Source: Clostridium sporogenes (GTDB lineage Bacteria; Bacillota; Clostridia; Clostridiales; Clostridiaceae). Taken from it: a stretch of DNA of 64,000 bases. Every line of letters starts with the position of its first letter. The first letter of the stretch is position 1. A program made the translations under genes and the position numbers. Positions 1 to 9,999 of the stretch are shown piece after piece. The stretch lies in assembly GCF_001020205.1 (NCBI RefSeq), contig NZ_CP011663.1:4030001-4094000 (forward strand). Reading direction: 5' to 3'. The notes under the pieces are model-generated. The model made no database searches and was not told where the DNA came from. It worked only from the letters and a program-made list of their open reading frames with translations.

Positions 1-927
1 TATTACATCTTTTATTTCAAAAAAACCTTCTTCTTTTCCAATTTGAGAATGGAAAATTACTTGTAGGAGCACATCTCCTAATTCTTCGATTAACATATCC
101 ACATCTTTATTATCTATGGCCTCTATAACTTCATAACTTTCTTCTATTAAGTATTTTTTTAATGAAGTATGAGTTTGTTCCTTATCCCAAGGACAGCCCT
201 CTTCCCCTCTTAGCTTATCCATTATATCTAATAAATCCATAAAATCATAGTTATTATTTGAAACCTTTGGTATATATACTGATGTTAAATGATCTATGTT
301 ATGTTGTCTATCTAATTCATATAAGGGTATCTTTCTTATCTCCTCAAGTCCCTCTATTCCCGCTGCTCTTACAAAAAATATTTCTGTATCATCTTTATAA
401 TAGTTCATAAGATTTAATTTAACTTCTGATGCTATAAACTTATCATATACTTGTGTGATTACAGTTCCAATTCTCTTATCCATTACTTGATTCTTTATGT
501 CAAAAGCATCTATTATTTTCAATCCTTCTACTGGATCCAAAAGTAAACTTTCCATCAAAGCATCTACAAAGCTTACTGCAGGCACTATTTTAAATTCTAT
601 ATTATTTTCCTTGCAAAGCTTTATAAGTATATTTACAGATTTTTCTGCAACTAATGGATGCCCTGGTACTGCATATATTATATCTGAATAATTGTTGCTA
701 TCATCTATTAATGATTTTGCTATAGAATTATATACCTCATCAAAACTTTCACCTGTCTCATATTTTTCATCAAAAGTTTCATAAACTATTCCTAGTTTAT
801 TTATATACTCTACTGTAGGATGTTTTTCTGTCCTTAAAAAAACTTTATCAACAGTTTTTAAACTATCTATAGTTCCTAAAGTAATTGATTCTTTGGATCC
901 TGGACCTAATCCTATAATGTTTATCAT
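1..927 (-). CDS. yabN: YabN-like tetrapyrrole methylase / MazG nucleotide pyrophosphohydrolase fusion (3' end cut off)
   Basis: The visible 309 codons begin with a tetrapyrrole (corrin/porphyrin) methylase-like domain (GLGPGS at residues 7-12, near-N-terminal glycine-rich loop) and pass around residue 235 into a MazG pyrophosphohydrolase domain (GCPWDKEQTH, then EESYEVIEAID and EELGDVLLQVIFHS, the acidic Mg-binding helices). MazG enzymes hydrolyse nucleoside triphosphates to monophosphates; the role of the methylase half in YabN is not known. The frame is still open at base 1, so the C-terminal part of MazG lies outside the window. The start is 14 bases after the spoVB stop, as expected for the spoVT-spoVB-yabN order. 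Confidence 0.9.
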   Translation of the reverse strand, partial: MINIIGLGPGSKESITLGTIDSLKTVDKVFLRTEKHPTVEYINKLGIVYETFDEKYETGESFDEVYNSIAKSLIDDSNNYSDIIYAVPGHPLVAEKSVNILIKLCKENNIEFKIVPAVSFVDALMESLLLDPVEGLKIIDAFDIKNQVMDKRIGTVITQVYDKFIASEVKLNLMNYYKDDTEIFFVRAAGIEGLEEIRKIPLYELDRQHNIDHLTSVYIPKVSNNNYDFMDLLDIMDKLRGEEGCPWDKEQTHTSLKKYLIEESYEVIEAIDNKDVDMLIEELGDVLLQVIFHSQIGKEEGFFEIKDVI

Positions 928-941
928 GTAATAATTCACCC

Positions 942-2477
942 TTATCTTTTTATGATTTTTCTTTTTATATAAGTATAATCAAGTATACCAATTAATCCTA
1001 TTATAATAAAATAGATTATCATTCCTAAAAATACAGCTATTAAACAAGCTATTTTACTACTTATGGTATAATTATAGGCATAGAAGTAAATAAATACAAC
1101 TGCAATTATCATTATTGTAGATGCAATAAGAGGTTTTATCATGATTTCATAATAATTGATACTTATATTTAAGCTCTTTTTTAAAGCTCTCATGTTTAAT
1201 ACAGCTGATATCACATAACCAGCTATTGTACCTATAACTGCACCATATATATTTATATTACTCATAGGAACTAAAATCAATGTGATTACTATTTTAAATA
1301 TACATCCTATACATAAGTTAATTATAGGTCTCATATACCTCCCTACGCCCTGTAATATAGCTGTACTAGTTTGACATAAAACTATAAATGGTATACTCAG
1401 CGCTAAATGCTTTAATATTTCATATCCTGATTCTTGCCCAGGAAATATTAAGTTTAATATAGGTTTAGCCATAAAGTTAAGTCCTAAACAGGAAGGTATG
1501 GCTATAACCATAGAAATTTTAACAGCTAATTCTACTTTTTTTAAAACTTCCATTTTTCTATTTAATATATAATCTTCTGCAATTATAGGTACCAACGCTG
1601 CACACAAAGATACAGATAATGTTAAAGGCACGTTAACTAAAGTAAATGCTTTTCCTGTTAATTGACCATACAATATAGTCGATTGTTTGTATGTAAATCC
1701 TGCTTCTAATAGTTTCTGTGGCACTAATGCAGAATCTATTAAACTCATGATAGTTCCTACTGCAGATCCTATAGATATAGGAATTGCCATATAAAGTATA
1801 GTATTCATTATTTTTAAATTTCTTTTTACTTTTTTTACTCTAAATTCTTTTTTCACACTTAAGTATCTAAAAAAAAGATATATTCCTCCTAAAAGACCTC
1901 CTGCAGCTGCTCCTATAGCCGCTCCTCCTGCTGAATATTCTATACCCTTTGGTAATAGTATATAGGCAAGTCCAACTCCAACTATTACTCTCCCTAGCTG
2001 CTCTATAACTTGTGATATAGCAGTATAATTCATATTTTGCATTCCTTGAAAAAATCCTCTAAACACACTCATTATAGAAATAAAAAAAGGTGCTAAGGAT
2101 ATTCCTATCAAAGAATAATAAGATCTTGTATCCCATTTTAAAAATCTTATTATATCTTTTGAAAATAATAAAAGTATAATTGTAAATCCCATTCCCATTA
2201 TAAACATAAATATCATAGCTTCTTTTAAAACTGATAGTATCCCACCTTCATCACTTACTGCATTTCTTTCTGATACTAACTTAGAAACTGCTACAGGTAT
2301 TCCAGATGCAGCTGCTATAAAAAACATATATAGTGGATAGGACATTTGATAGTATCCAATCCCTTCATCTCCTATGAGCATTTGTAATGGCCATCTAAAA
2401 AATAATCCTAAAAATTTAGCAATTATTCCTGCACTTCCTAATATAAAAGTTCCCTTTATTAAAGATTGTTTTTTCAT
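942..2477 (-). CDS. spoVB: SpoVB-like MOP-superfamily polysaccharide/lipid flippase
   Basis: A 511-residue polytopic membrane protein with about 14 hydrophobic segments and the N-terminal glycine-rich first helix (GTFILGSAGIIAKFLGLFFR) typical of the MurJ/SpoVB/Wzx exporters. SpoVB-type proteins are needed for spore cortex synthesis, probably by moving lipid-linked peptidoglycan precursor. It lies between spoVT and yabN, the place of the Bacillus paralogue yabM, so spoVB and yabM-type names are both possible. The start has an upstream GGAGG-type site. It is probably co-transcribed with yabN. Confidence 0.88.
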   Translation of the reverse strand: MKKQSLIKGTFILGSAGIIAKFLGLFFRWPLQMLIGDEGIGYYQMSYPLYMFFIAAASGIPVAVSKLVSERNAVSDEGGILSVLKEAMIFMFIMGMGFTIILLLFSKDIIRFLKWDTRSYYSLIGISLAPFFISIMSVFRGFFQGMQNMNYTAISQVIEQLGRVIVGVGLAYILLPKGIEYSAGGAAIGAAAGGLLGGIYLFFRYLSVKKEFRVKKVKRNLKIMNTILYMAIPISIGSAVGTIMSLIDSALVPQKLLEAGFTYKQSTILYGQLTGKAFTLVNVPLTLSVSLCAALVPIIAEDYILNRKMEVLKKVELAVKISMVIAIPSCLGLNFMAKPILNLIFPGQESGYEILKHLALSIPFIVLCQTSTAILQGVGRYMRPIINLCIGCIFKIVITLILVPMSNINIYGAVIGTIAGYVISAVLNMRALKKSLNISINYYEIMIKPLIASTIMIIAVVFIYFYAYNYTISSKIACLIAVFLGMIIYFIIIGLIGILDYTYIKRKIIKR

Positions 2478-2569
2478 AATAATACCTCCGTAATACTACT
2501 ATCCTATTAGTATTTTAAAAACCGAGTTATTATTACTTTTATTTTTATAATTTTATAGTTTATTAATAA

Positions 2570-2591
2570 AACCTGTGCCTAAGCACAGGTT
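2570..2591 (-). terminator. terminator after spoVT
   Basis: A 9-bp perfect stem (AACCTGTGC / GCACAGGTT) with a 4-base loop, followed on the minus strand by TTTTATTAAT, 18 bases past the spoVT stop. Confidence 0.8.
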
Positions 2592-2609
2592 CATATTAAG
2601 TATATTAAA

Positions 2610-3161
2610 TTATTCTTCCATTTGTTTTCCTAGAAATGATGAAGCAGTTTCTGCAAGTTTCATCTCTAATTCATTAAATTTCTTTCCACCTTCTTTTGAT
2701 ACTATTATTACAGCTCCAACAGTATCTCCTTCAGCTATTATAGGTGATATAACTTGTGCTGAATACTTTTCATCTACATCTTCATCATCATATATAGAAA
2801 CTGCTTTATTATCATCACCAAAATAAACAGTTTTTCTTTCTTCTATTATTTTTTCTAAATCATAACTTATTTTTTTCTCTAGATATTCTTTTTTAGGGGC
2901 TCCACTAATTGATATTATAGTATCTTTATCACAAATCATAACTATATTACCTATAGTTTGCTGAAGGGAATCAGTATACCCTTTTGAAAATTCACTTAAA
3001 TCACCTATTGGTGAATATTTTTTTAATATTACTCCACCTTCCCTATCAGTAAATATTTCAAGAGGATCCCCTTCTCTTATTCTCAAAGTTCTTCTTATTT
3101 CTTTTGGTATAACAACTCTGCCCAAATCGTCTATTCGTCTAACAATTCCTGTTGCCTTCAT
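2610..3161 (-). CDS. spoVT: stage V sporulation protein T, AbrB/GAF regulator
   Basis: 183 residues. Residues 1-50 are an AbrB/SpoVT swapped-hairpin DNA-binding domain (GIVRRIDDLGRVVIPKEIRR, then REGDPLEIF). Residues 60-180 form a GAF-like sensor domain. SpoVT tunes sigma-G-dependent gene expression in the forespore of Bacillus and is required for sporulation in several clostridia. Full length compared with the family. The context (mfd, prsA, spoVT, spoVB, yabN) matches the Bacillus block. It is flanked by terminators on both sides and so probably has its own promoter in the 160 bases upstream. Confidence 0.95.
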   Translation of the reverse strand: MKATGIVRRIDDLGRVVIPKEIRRTLRIREGDPLEIFTDREGGVILKKYSPIGDLSEFSKGYTDSLQQTIGNIVMICDKDTIISISGAPKKEYLEKKISYDLEKIIEERKTVYFGDDNKAVSIYDDEDVDEKYSAQVISPIIAEGDTVGAVIIVSKEGGKKFNELEMKLAETASSFLGKQMEE

Positions 3162-3320
3162 TATTTTATTCCTCCTCTAACTAAAAATTAAATATATTAG
3201 TATTATTATGTAGTAATATTATCTTTCTATTTATGAAATTTTATGCATAATTGTTATTTACATTTTATATTTTTTCATTTAACTGTAAAATAAACTGTTT
3301 TTTGGAGTTTTATTCCAAAT

Positions 3321-3354
3321 AAAAATCATGTGTAATTTATACACATGATTTTTA
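3321..3354 (-). terminator. terminator after prsA
   Basis: A long perfect stem (AAAAATCATGTGTA / TACACATGATTTTT) with a short loop and a T-rich continuation on the minus strand, 4 bases after the prsA stop. Confidence 0.85.
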
Positions 3355-3358
3355 TTTA

Positions 3359-4369
3359 TTATAATAGATTTTTTTCGTAGGTTTTTATCTTAGAAGCTTT
3401 TTTCCATTCTTCTATTTTCTTAGTATAAGCTTCCTTTTGCTTTTCCATTTTTAATTCTTTTTTAATATCCTCTTTTACAGCATCAAATTTTTTAACTGGA
3501 TATTCTTTTTTACTATTAATCTTTATAATATGATATCCAAATTGAGTATGAACTGGATTAGAAACTGCCCCTTGTTTAAGTGCTATGGCTGCTTTCATAA
3601 ATGTAGGATCAAAATTAGCATCATTATAATTTATATCTCCTAATAATCCACCCTTATCTTTAGAACCTGGATCCTGTGATACTTCCTTTGCCACCTTTGC
3701 AAAATCTTCTTTTGAATCTAATCTCTTTTTAACTTTTTTAGCTTCATCTTCTGTTTTAACTAATATATGTGATACATTCATAGTATTTGGCTTTTCTGTA
3801 AACATATGTTGATTTTCATTATAATACTTCTTGGCATCTTTATCTTCAACTTTTACATCCTTTGTAGCTTCATTTATAACTTTTTCTATTATTATTTGAC
3901 TTTTTAAGTACTCTTTTAGGGTTTCTTTAGTAAATCCTGTAGCTTTTATAGTTTCTTCAAATTTCTTTTCATCGTTATTATATACTGCCTTTATTTCATT
4001 AAATTTTTTATCTACTTCTTTGTTTAATTCCTCATCTTTTGGAATAAGCTTTAATTCTTTACCTTTTTGCAATAAAACTTTTTCTGTTATAAGCTCATCT
4101 AAAATTTGTGACTTTTGTTCCTTTAGAGCTTCTTTTCCTTGTTCATTTTTTTCGAATTCTTCACCATACTGCATTTTCATTTGATTAACTACTTGTTTAA
4201 GTCTAGGATTTCCCTCTAAATCTTTCCTCTGAATCTTTTCTCCGTTCACCTTAGCTATTGTACTTTTAGCTTTTGCTTCTGGTGTTTTTTCTACCATATC
4301 ACAAGCTGTGAATGTTAAAATAAATATTCCTAAACACAATACGCTTAATAATTTTTTTGCACTTTTCAC
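3359..4369 (-). CDS. prsA: PrsA-type peptidylprolyl isomerase lipoprotein (foldase)
   Basis: Extracytoplasmic parvulin foldase that helps secreted proteins fold outside the membrane. From a GTG start (SD GGAGG, then AATATAGG, then GTG) the protein is 336 residues, opens with a charged signal peptide and has a lipobox ending TFTAC near residue 22. A SurA-like chaperone region follows, then a parvulin domain at roughly residues 190-290 (NVSHILVKTEDEAKKV, then GGLLGDINY, then FGYHIIKI). The frame extends 12 codons upstream to a possible ATG, but that start would put extra charged residues before the signal peptide and has no better SD. It follows mfd by 84 bases. Confidence 0.93.
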   Translation of the reverse strand: MKSAKKLLSVLCLGIFILTFTACDMVEKTPEAKAKSTIAKVNGEKIQRKDLEGNPRLKQVVNQMKMQYGEEFEKNEQGKEALKEQKSQILDELITEKVLLQKGKELKLIPKDEELNKEVDKKFNEIKAVYNNDEKKFEETIKATGFTKETLKEYLKSQIIIEKVINEATKDVKVEDKDAKKYYNENQHMFTEKPNTMNVSHILVKTEDEAKKVKKRLDSKEDFAKVAKEVSQDPGSKDKGGLLGDINYNDANFDPTFMKAAIALKQGAVSNPVHTQFGYHIIKINSKKEYPVKKFDAVKEDIKKELKMEKQKEAYTKKIEEWKKASKIKTYEKNLL

Positions 4370-4453
4370 CCTATATTCCTCCACTCTTAACATTTTATTT
4401 TGCACAATTAAAGTAATTTTACCACATAAATAACAATACTACAAAACCTTCAT

Positions 4454-7400
4454 TTATTCATTGTTATCCACTATATATTCTAAAAAATCTTTTATAACTG
4501 AAAGAACCTGTTCTTTCTTTATATTCTTTATACTATAACCTATAGCAGGCTTTTCATTTAATTTAAATGCTACTTCCTTTGAATACTTATCCATTATAAT
4601 CTTCACAATTTTTTCTTTTAAGCTACTCTTGTCTTGAAATTGAAAAACAACTTCATTTGAAATTTCTTTTATTTCTTCTACATCAAGTTTTTTACCTAAG
4701 CTTCTTATATAAGATATATTCATTAAATTATAAACGGATATTGGAATATCTGAAAATCTATCCTCTAATTCCTCTTCTATATCCATAAACTCTTCTTTAG
4801 AATCTATAGATGCAATCTTTTTATACACTTCTATCTTTTGTGTTTCATCTTTTATATAAGTATTTGGGATATAAGCATCTATTTTTAACTCTACTGAAGT
4901 TTCTACTGGCTCTTTATCTATATCACCCCTAACTAACTTTATAGTATCCTCAAGCATTCTGCAATAAAGATCATAACCTATAGAAGCCATATGTCCATGT
5001 TGAGCAGAGCCCATCATATTACCTGCTCCTCTTATTTCTAAATCCTTTAAAGCTATCTTAAATCCTGACCCTAATTCTGTAAAATCCTTTATGGCTTTTA
5101 ATCGTTTTTCTGCTACTTCTGTAAGTATCTTATCTCTTTTATAAGTTAAGTAGCAATATGCCATTCTATTTGTTCTCCCTACTCTTCCTCTTAATTGATA
5201 TAGCTGAGATAGTCCCATTTTATCTGCATCATATATAATCATAGTGTTAACATTTTTTATATCCATGCCTGTTTCTATTATTGTTGTAGCCACTAATATA
5301 TCAAATTTATTTTCTGTAAAGTCTAATACTACGTTCTCTAGCTCTTTTTCTTTCATTTGGCCATGGGCTATCTGAACTCTTCCTTCTGGCACTAGCTTTG
5401 ATATATATGACGCCATCTCATGGATACTCTCAACTCTATTGTATACAAAATAAATTTGTCCACCTCTACTAATTTCCCTTAATATGGAATCCCTTATCAA
5501 TTGATCATTATACTCTACTACATAAGTTTGAACAGGGTACCTTTCCTCTGGAGGAGTTTCTATAACACTTATATCTCTAACCCCTACTAATGACATATGT
5601 AAAGTCCTAGGTATAGGGGTAGCACTTAGGGTTAAGACATCTACATTTTTCTTTAAATTTTTCATTTTTTCTTTATGCTTTACTCCGAATCTTTGTTCCT
5701 CGTCTATTATTAATAATCCTAAATCCTTAAATTTTATATCCTTTTGAAGAATTCTATGAGTTCCTATTAATATATCTACATTTCCTTCTTTAATAGACTT
5801 TATAGTAGCCCTTTGCTCTGATAAAGTTCTAAATCTACTTATAACATCAACTGTTACAGGAAAATCCGAAAATCTTTGTTTAAAATTATTATAATGTTGT
5901 TGAGCTAATATGGTAGTAGGAACTAAAAATGCTACCTGTTTCCCATCCATAACTGCCTTAAAGGCAGCTCTTATAGCAACTTCAGTTTTCCCATAACCTA
6001 CATCTCCGCATAAAAGTCTATCCATAGGTTTTGGTGATTCCATATCCCTTTTTATATCCTCTATAGCTAATACTTGATCCGGTGTTTCTTCATAAGGAAA
6101 TTCTTCTTCAAATTGCTTTTGCCATACTGTATCATCAGAATATTTATAACCCTTTAGAGTAGCTCTTATAGCATATAATTTTACTAAATCCTCTGCAATT
6201 TCTTCTATGGACTTTTTAACCTTATTTTTAGTTTTAGTCCATTCTGAACTTCCTAGTTTATTTACTTTAGGTTTCTTACCCTCACTGCCTATATATCTTT
6301 GCACCATATCCAACTGCTCTACTGGTACATAAAGCTTATCATCTGAATGATATATTAACTCTAAATAATCCTTTTTGTTACCTTGTAATTCTAATTGCTT
6401 TATACCTTTAAATACCCCAATACCATGGTTAGCATGAACTACAAAATCTCCCGGTTTAAGCTCAGTAAAACTTTTAATTTTCCCTGTTCCTTTTTTATTC
6501 TGTTTCTTTTTCCCCCTCTTTTTAAATTGTCCGAATATATCCTTGTCAGATATAACACTTAATTTTATATCATAATACTGAAATCCGTTTGTTTGATTTC
6601 CAAAAGTTATAACCACTTCTCCGGGTTTAATTTCTCTTACTATATCCTTATATGAACTCTCTACTCCCATGTCTCTAAGATGATTTACTAATCTTTCTCC
6701 TCTACTCCTAGTTCCCGATAAAATTAGTATTTTATATTTCTCTTTTTTCTTTTCTTTTATATCCTCTATTAAAAATTCAATTTTACCATTATAACCTTGT
6801 AGAGTTGTTTGATTAAATGTTAAAACAGACTTAGGCTTTAATTTATCTATAGTTTTTTTTATGTTTTCTATAGTAATTATTTTTTTGTATTCTAACTGTT
6901 CGATTATTCTTTCTTTATCATAAACAATTTCAGCCTGTCTAGGTAATATATATCCTTTTTCTAAAAATTTATCATAATCTTCATTAAACTCTAAATAAGT
7001 ACTATCTAACTTACCTAAACATCGTTTAACATCATCTATAACAATAAAAGAATCTTCTATATAATCTAATAAGCTGTTAGTTTTTGTGTAAAAATAAGGA
7101 AGAAAAGTATCTATATTTTCAAAAGACCAGCTTTCATTTAACTGTTCTAAATTACTATTTATTATACTTTTTATCTTCTCTTTGTCTTCCTTTTTACTTA
7201 AATTACAAACTAATTTATCTAAATCAGCTTTTATATTTTTTAGTCCTAAGTTTATATTTTCTTCTTCAAGTATAATTTCTTTAGCTGGGAATATACTTAT
7301 ACTATTAACTTTTTCAATACTTCTTTGAGAGTTTATATTAAAGTTTCTTATAGAATCTACCTCGTCACCAAAAAATTCTAATCTATAGGGTTCTGATGAA

Positions 7401-7960
7401 ATAGGAGGATATATATCTATTATTCCTCCTCTTACAGAGAACTCTCCTTTATTCTCTACTATATCTACTCTTTCATATCCGCTTTTTACTAATTTTTCTT
7501 CTAATGACTTTGTTTCTATAATATCTCCAACAGACAATTTAAATGTATACTTTGTATATAACTCTTTAGGTATATATGTAGCACCTAAAGATTCTATACA
7601 CGTAACTATTATCTTCTTTTTAGTACTTAAAACTTCATTTATAACTTTAAGTCTTTCCCATCTTAAATCTCCTGATATAGCATAAATATTATAAAATACA
7701 ACTTCTTTAGTAGGTAAATAATATACCTCTGTTGTATATAAACTTAAATCTTCATATATTTTTCTAGCTTCCACATCACTATGAGTAAAGATTACTAAAG
7801 ATTTATCTACATTAGCAAATATACTACTAATAAAATAATTTTTACCAGAATCCGCTAATCCATATGTGCCTATAGGAAATTTATTTAAATTTATATTGTT
7901 TAATAAACTTTTAAAATCTTCACTTGAACTCAAAGGTGATACTAAACCTTCTAGCCTCAT
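4454..7960 (-). CDS. mfd: transcription-repair coupling factor Mfd
   Basis: Superfamily 2 DNA translocase that removes stalled RNA polymerase from lesions and recruits UvrA. About 1168 residues, full family length. An N-terminal UvrB-like region is followed by the RNA polymerase interaction domain around residue 510 (FVVHANHGIGVFKGIKQLEL). The helicase core has Walker A (CGDVGYGKTE), a DEEQ box (LIIDEEQRFGV) and motif VI (QLYQLRGRVGRTNR), and a C-terminal TRCF domain follows. The start chosen is ATG at 7960 with AGGGTGG just upstream; a GTG at 7972 is in frame but overlaps that SD. A dispersed repeat separates it from pth. Confidence 0.95.
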   Translation of the reverse strand: MRLEGLVSPLSSSEDFKSLLNNINLNKFPIGTYGLADSGKNYFISSIFANVDKSLVIFTHSDVEARKIYEDLSLYTTEVYYLPTKEVVFYNIYAISGDLRWERLKVINEVLSTKKKIIVTCIESLGATYIPKELYTKYTFKLSVGDIIETKSLEEKLVKSGYERVDIVENKGEFSVRGGIIDIYPPISSEPYRLEFFGDEVDSIRNFNINSQRSIEKVNSISIFPAKEIILEEENINLGLKNIKADLDKLVCNLSKKEDKEKIKSIINSNLEQLNESWSFENIDTFLPYFYTKTNSLLDYIEDSFIVIDDVKRCLGKLDSTYLEFNEDYDKFLEKGYILPRQAEIVYDKERIIEQLEYKKIITIENIKKTIDKLKPKSVLTFNQTTLQGYNGKIEFLIEDIKEKKKEKYKILILSGTRSRGERLVNHLRDMGVESSYKDIVREIKPGEVVITFGNQTNGFQYYDIKLSVISDKDIFGQFKKRGKKKQNKKGTGKIKSFTELKPGDFVVHANHGIGVFKGIKQLELQGNKKDYLELIYHSDDKLYVPVEQLDMVQRYIGSEGKKPKVNKLGSSEWTKTKNKVKKSIEEIAEDLVKLYAIRATLKGYKYSDDTVWQKQFEEEFPYEETPDQVLAIEDIKRDMESPKPMDRLLCGDVGYGKTEVAIRAAFKAVMDGKQVAFLVPTTILAQQHYNNFKQRFSDFPVTVDVISRFRTLSEQRATIKSIKEGNVDILIGTHRILQKDIKFKDLGLLIIDEEQRFGVKHKEKMKNLKKNVDVLTLSATPIPRTLHMSLVGVRDISVIETPPEERYPVQTYVVEYNDQLIRDSILREISRGGQIYFVYNRVESIHEMASYISKLVPEGRVQIAHGQMKEKELENVVLDFTENKFDILVATTIIETGMDIKNVNTMIIYDADKMGLSQLYQLRGRVGRTNRMAYCYLTYKRDKILTEVAEKRLKAIKDFTELGSGFKIALKDLEIRGAGNMMGSAQHGHMASIGYDLYCRMLEDTIKLVRGDIDKEPVETSVELKIDAYIPNTYIKDETQKIEVYKKIASIDSKEEFMDIEEELEDRFSDIPISVYNLMNISYIRSLGKKLDVEEIKEISNEVVFQFQDKSSLKEKIVKIIMDKYSKEVAFKLNEKPAIGYSIKNIKKEQVLSVIKDFLEYIVDNNE

Positions 7961-7986
7961 ATTAACAACCACCCTATAATTATTGT

Positions 7987-8122
7987 TTTATCCGATGACT
8001 ACCCGTTCTAATGCTCCTATTTTCTTCAAAGTGGGAGTAGAGAGCGGTTACGTCCCTGGATAATGATTTCTAAGCTTCAGGAGGAGTAAAAACTCCCTCT
8101 GAAGCCAAGAACTCTGTTTATA
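7987..8122 (+). repeat. dispersed hairpin-rich repeat, copy 1
   Basis: 136 bp running from TTTATCC to CTGTTTATA, closely matching copies at 20264 and 20929. Internal pairings: an outer TTATCC/GGATAA pair, a first hairpin built on CCCGTTCT/AGAGCGG with inner CTCC/GGGAG, and a second hairpin AAGCTTCAG-GGAG / CTCC-CTGAAGC. Its right end reaches into the stop codon of pth (TAA complement at 8118-8120). No ORF. I recognise no named family; a non-autonomous IS200/IS605-like or REP-type element is a guess. Confidence 0.85.
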
Positions 8123-8687
8123 CTTCTATTTTTACTCCATTGTACTTATTCATAGCCTCTGTCACTCCATCTTCTACTATACTTATACACGCTTTAGCTG
8201 ACATGGCTAGTGTTTTTTCTATAATTTCCCTTTGTTCTTTTGAAAATTTTCCCAGAACATAGTTTACTACATTTCCATCAGGCTGTCCAATCCCTACTCT
8301 AACCCTTGGAAAAATATCTGAATTTAAATGTTGTATAATATTTTTTATACCATTGTGTCCACCTGCACTTCCCTTACCTCTAATTCTTAATTTACCTATA
8401 TCTATACTCATATCATCATATATTACTATTATATTTTCTTTATTTATTTTATAAAAATTAACTGCTTCTATAACACTTTCTCCACTTAAATTCATATATG
8501 TACTAGGCTTTAATAATATTACCTTTTCATTTCCTATTCTTCCTTCTCCATAACTTCCTTTAAATTTTTGCCTATTTATTTTAATATTATACTTCTCAGA
8601 TATAATGTCAATTGCATCAAAACCTATATTATGCCTAGTTTTTTTATATTCTTCTCCTATATTTCCTAATCCAACTACTAAATACAT
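8118..8687 (-). CDS. pth: peptidyl-tRNA hydrolase
   Basis: Cleaves the ester bond of peptidyl-tRNAs that drop off the ribosome. 189 residues, normal length. N-terminal GLGNIG at 6-11, the catalytic histidine at residue 19 in TRHNIGF, the substrate-binding LKPSTYMNLSG, the conserved aspartate in IVIYDDMSIDIGK, and GKGSAGGHNGIKNI. SD AGGAGTG precedes the start. The last bases of the gene, including the stop codon, lie inside a dispersed repeat. pth next to mfd is the usual Firmicutes arrangement. Confidence 0.96.
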   Translation of the reverse strand: MYLVVGLGNIGEEYKKTRHNIGFDAIDIISEKYNIKINRQKFKGSYGEGRIGNEKVILLKPSTYMNLSGESVIEAVNFYKINKENIIVIYDDMSIDIGKLRIRGKGSAGGHNGIKNIIQHLNSDIFPRVRVGIGQPDGNVVNYVLGKFSKEQREIIEKTLAMSAKACISIVEDGVTEAMNKYNGVKIEV

Positions 8688-8737
8688 ACCTTCACTCCTA
8701 ATTATAATATTAATATCACCAAAGAATATTATACTAC

Positions 8738-8780
8738 AATAAATAATAAAGAGACTTATCAGGTCTCTTTATTATTTATT
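8738..8780 (-). terminator. terminator after the HtrA protease gene
   Basis: An 18-bp perfect stem (AATAAATAATAAAGAGAC / GTCTCTTTATTATTTATT) with a 7-base loop, between the protease stop and the pth start. It closes the regulator-kinase-protease operon. Confidence 0.85.
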
Positions 8781-8792
8781 GTATATTGCATT

Positions 8793-9965
8793 TTACCTAT
8801 TACTTTCTTTCATTTCAGATAATATTATATTAACTTCTTTATATTTACTATTTCTTAATATTTTAGCCTTTACCGTATCTCCAACTTTATGAGTATCTAG
8901 TATGTCTGCCAAATCTTCAAATTTAGTAACTTTTTTACCATCTAACTCCACTATTATGTCTGTAGGCTTAATTCCGGCTGCAGCTGCTCCAGAACCTTGA
9001 ACTACCTCCGCTACATATACCCCGGATACTCCAGTTTGCTCTGAAGATATGGTTTTACCAGCTACGCCTAAATAAGGCCTTGATACTTTACCATAGTCCA
9101 TTAGAGATTTTATTATATCTTTAGCTTCATTTATAGAAATAGCAAATCCTATTCCCTCTGCTTTTTCTTTTAAACTATTAATTCCTATAATTTCTCCTGC
9201 ATCATTACATAAAGCACCGCCACTATTTCCTGGATTTATGGCTGCATCAGTTTGTATCAATTTATACAAAGCCCCTCCATATTGAATTTTTCTATTTATA
9301 GCACTAACTATACCTGCTGTAACAGTTCCTGCAAATTCTTCTCCTAATGGATTACCAATAGCTATAGCCATATCTCCTACCTTAACCTTTGATGAATCAC
9401 CAAATTTGGCTACAGGTAGATTTTTAGCATTAACTTTTATAACAGCTAAGTCTGACCTAGTGTCTTTTCCAACTAAAGAAGCGTCTAAAACTTTTCCTGT
9501 AGATAATTTTACTGTTATTTTTTGTGCTCCATTTATTACATGATTATTAGTTACAATGTACCCATTAGGATCAAATATTATACCTGAGCCTGATCCCTGA
9601 TCTTCTACCCCAAAATATCCCTCTGTTTTATTACTAATGCCTACTACCGCTGGTCCTACACTTTCAGCAACCTTTGTTATAGAATTCTTAGGTAATTGTT
9701 CATTTTTATTTTGTTTTTCATTTTTTTCACTTTTTTGTTCAAATAAGGATTCATTAGTAGGAGTGTATGGATTTTTTTCTAATTTTTTATCTATAATATA
9801 GGAAGCTGTAAATCCACCACATAAAGCTGATACTATAATTATAATCATAATAAATAGTATATTTTTCATCCTTCTTCTTTTTCTACTTTTTTTAAAATTT
9901 ATTTCACCATATGGTTCAGCATTTAAACCTTTCTCTTCAACATTATTTAAATTATCTCTATCCAT
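8793..9965 (-). CDS. HtrA/DegP-type membrane-anchored serine protease with PDZ domain
   Basis: 390 residues: a basic cytoplasmic segment, one membrane helix at about 34-58, a hydrophilic linker, a trypsin-like S1C domain with catalytic triad H142 (TNNHVING), D172 (SDLAVIKV) and S248 (NPGNSGGAL), and a C-terminal PDZ domain. HtrA proteases degrade or refold misfolded exported proteins. The gene lies directly downstream of a response regulator and sensor kinase on the same strand and ends at a strong terminator. By analogy with Bacillus CssRS-HtrA this suggests a secretion-stress circuit; that link is inference. Confidence 0.93.
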   Translation of the reverse strand: MDRDNLNNVEEKGLNAEPYGEINFKKSRKRRRMKNILFIMIIIIVSALCGGFTASYIIDKKLEKNPYTPTNESLFEQKSEKNEKQNKNEQLPKNSITKVAESVGPAVVGISNKTEGYFGVEDQGSGSGIIFDPNGYIVTNNHVINGAQKITVKLSTGKVLDASLVGKDTRSDLAVIKVNAKNLPVAKFGDSSKVKVGDMAIAIGNPLGEEFAGTVTAGIVSAINRKIQYGGALYKLIQTDAAINPGNSGGALCNDAGEIIGINSLKEKAEGIGFAISINEAKDIIKSLMDYGKVSRPYLGVAGKTISSEQTGVSGVYVAEVVQGSGAAAAGIKPTDIIVELDGKKVTKFEDLADILDTHKVGDTVKAKILRNSKYKEVNIILSEMKESNR

Positions 9966-9999
9966 ATTTAACCTCCGCTCTTTAGTTTAAATTTAACAA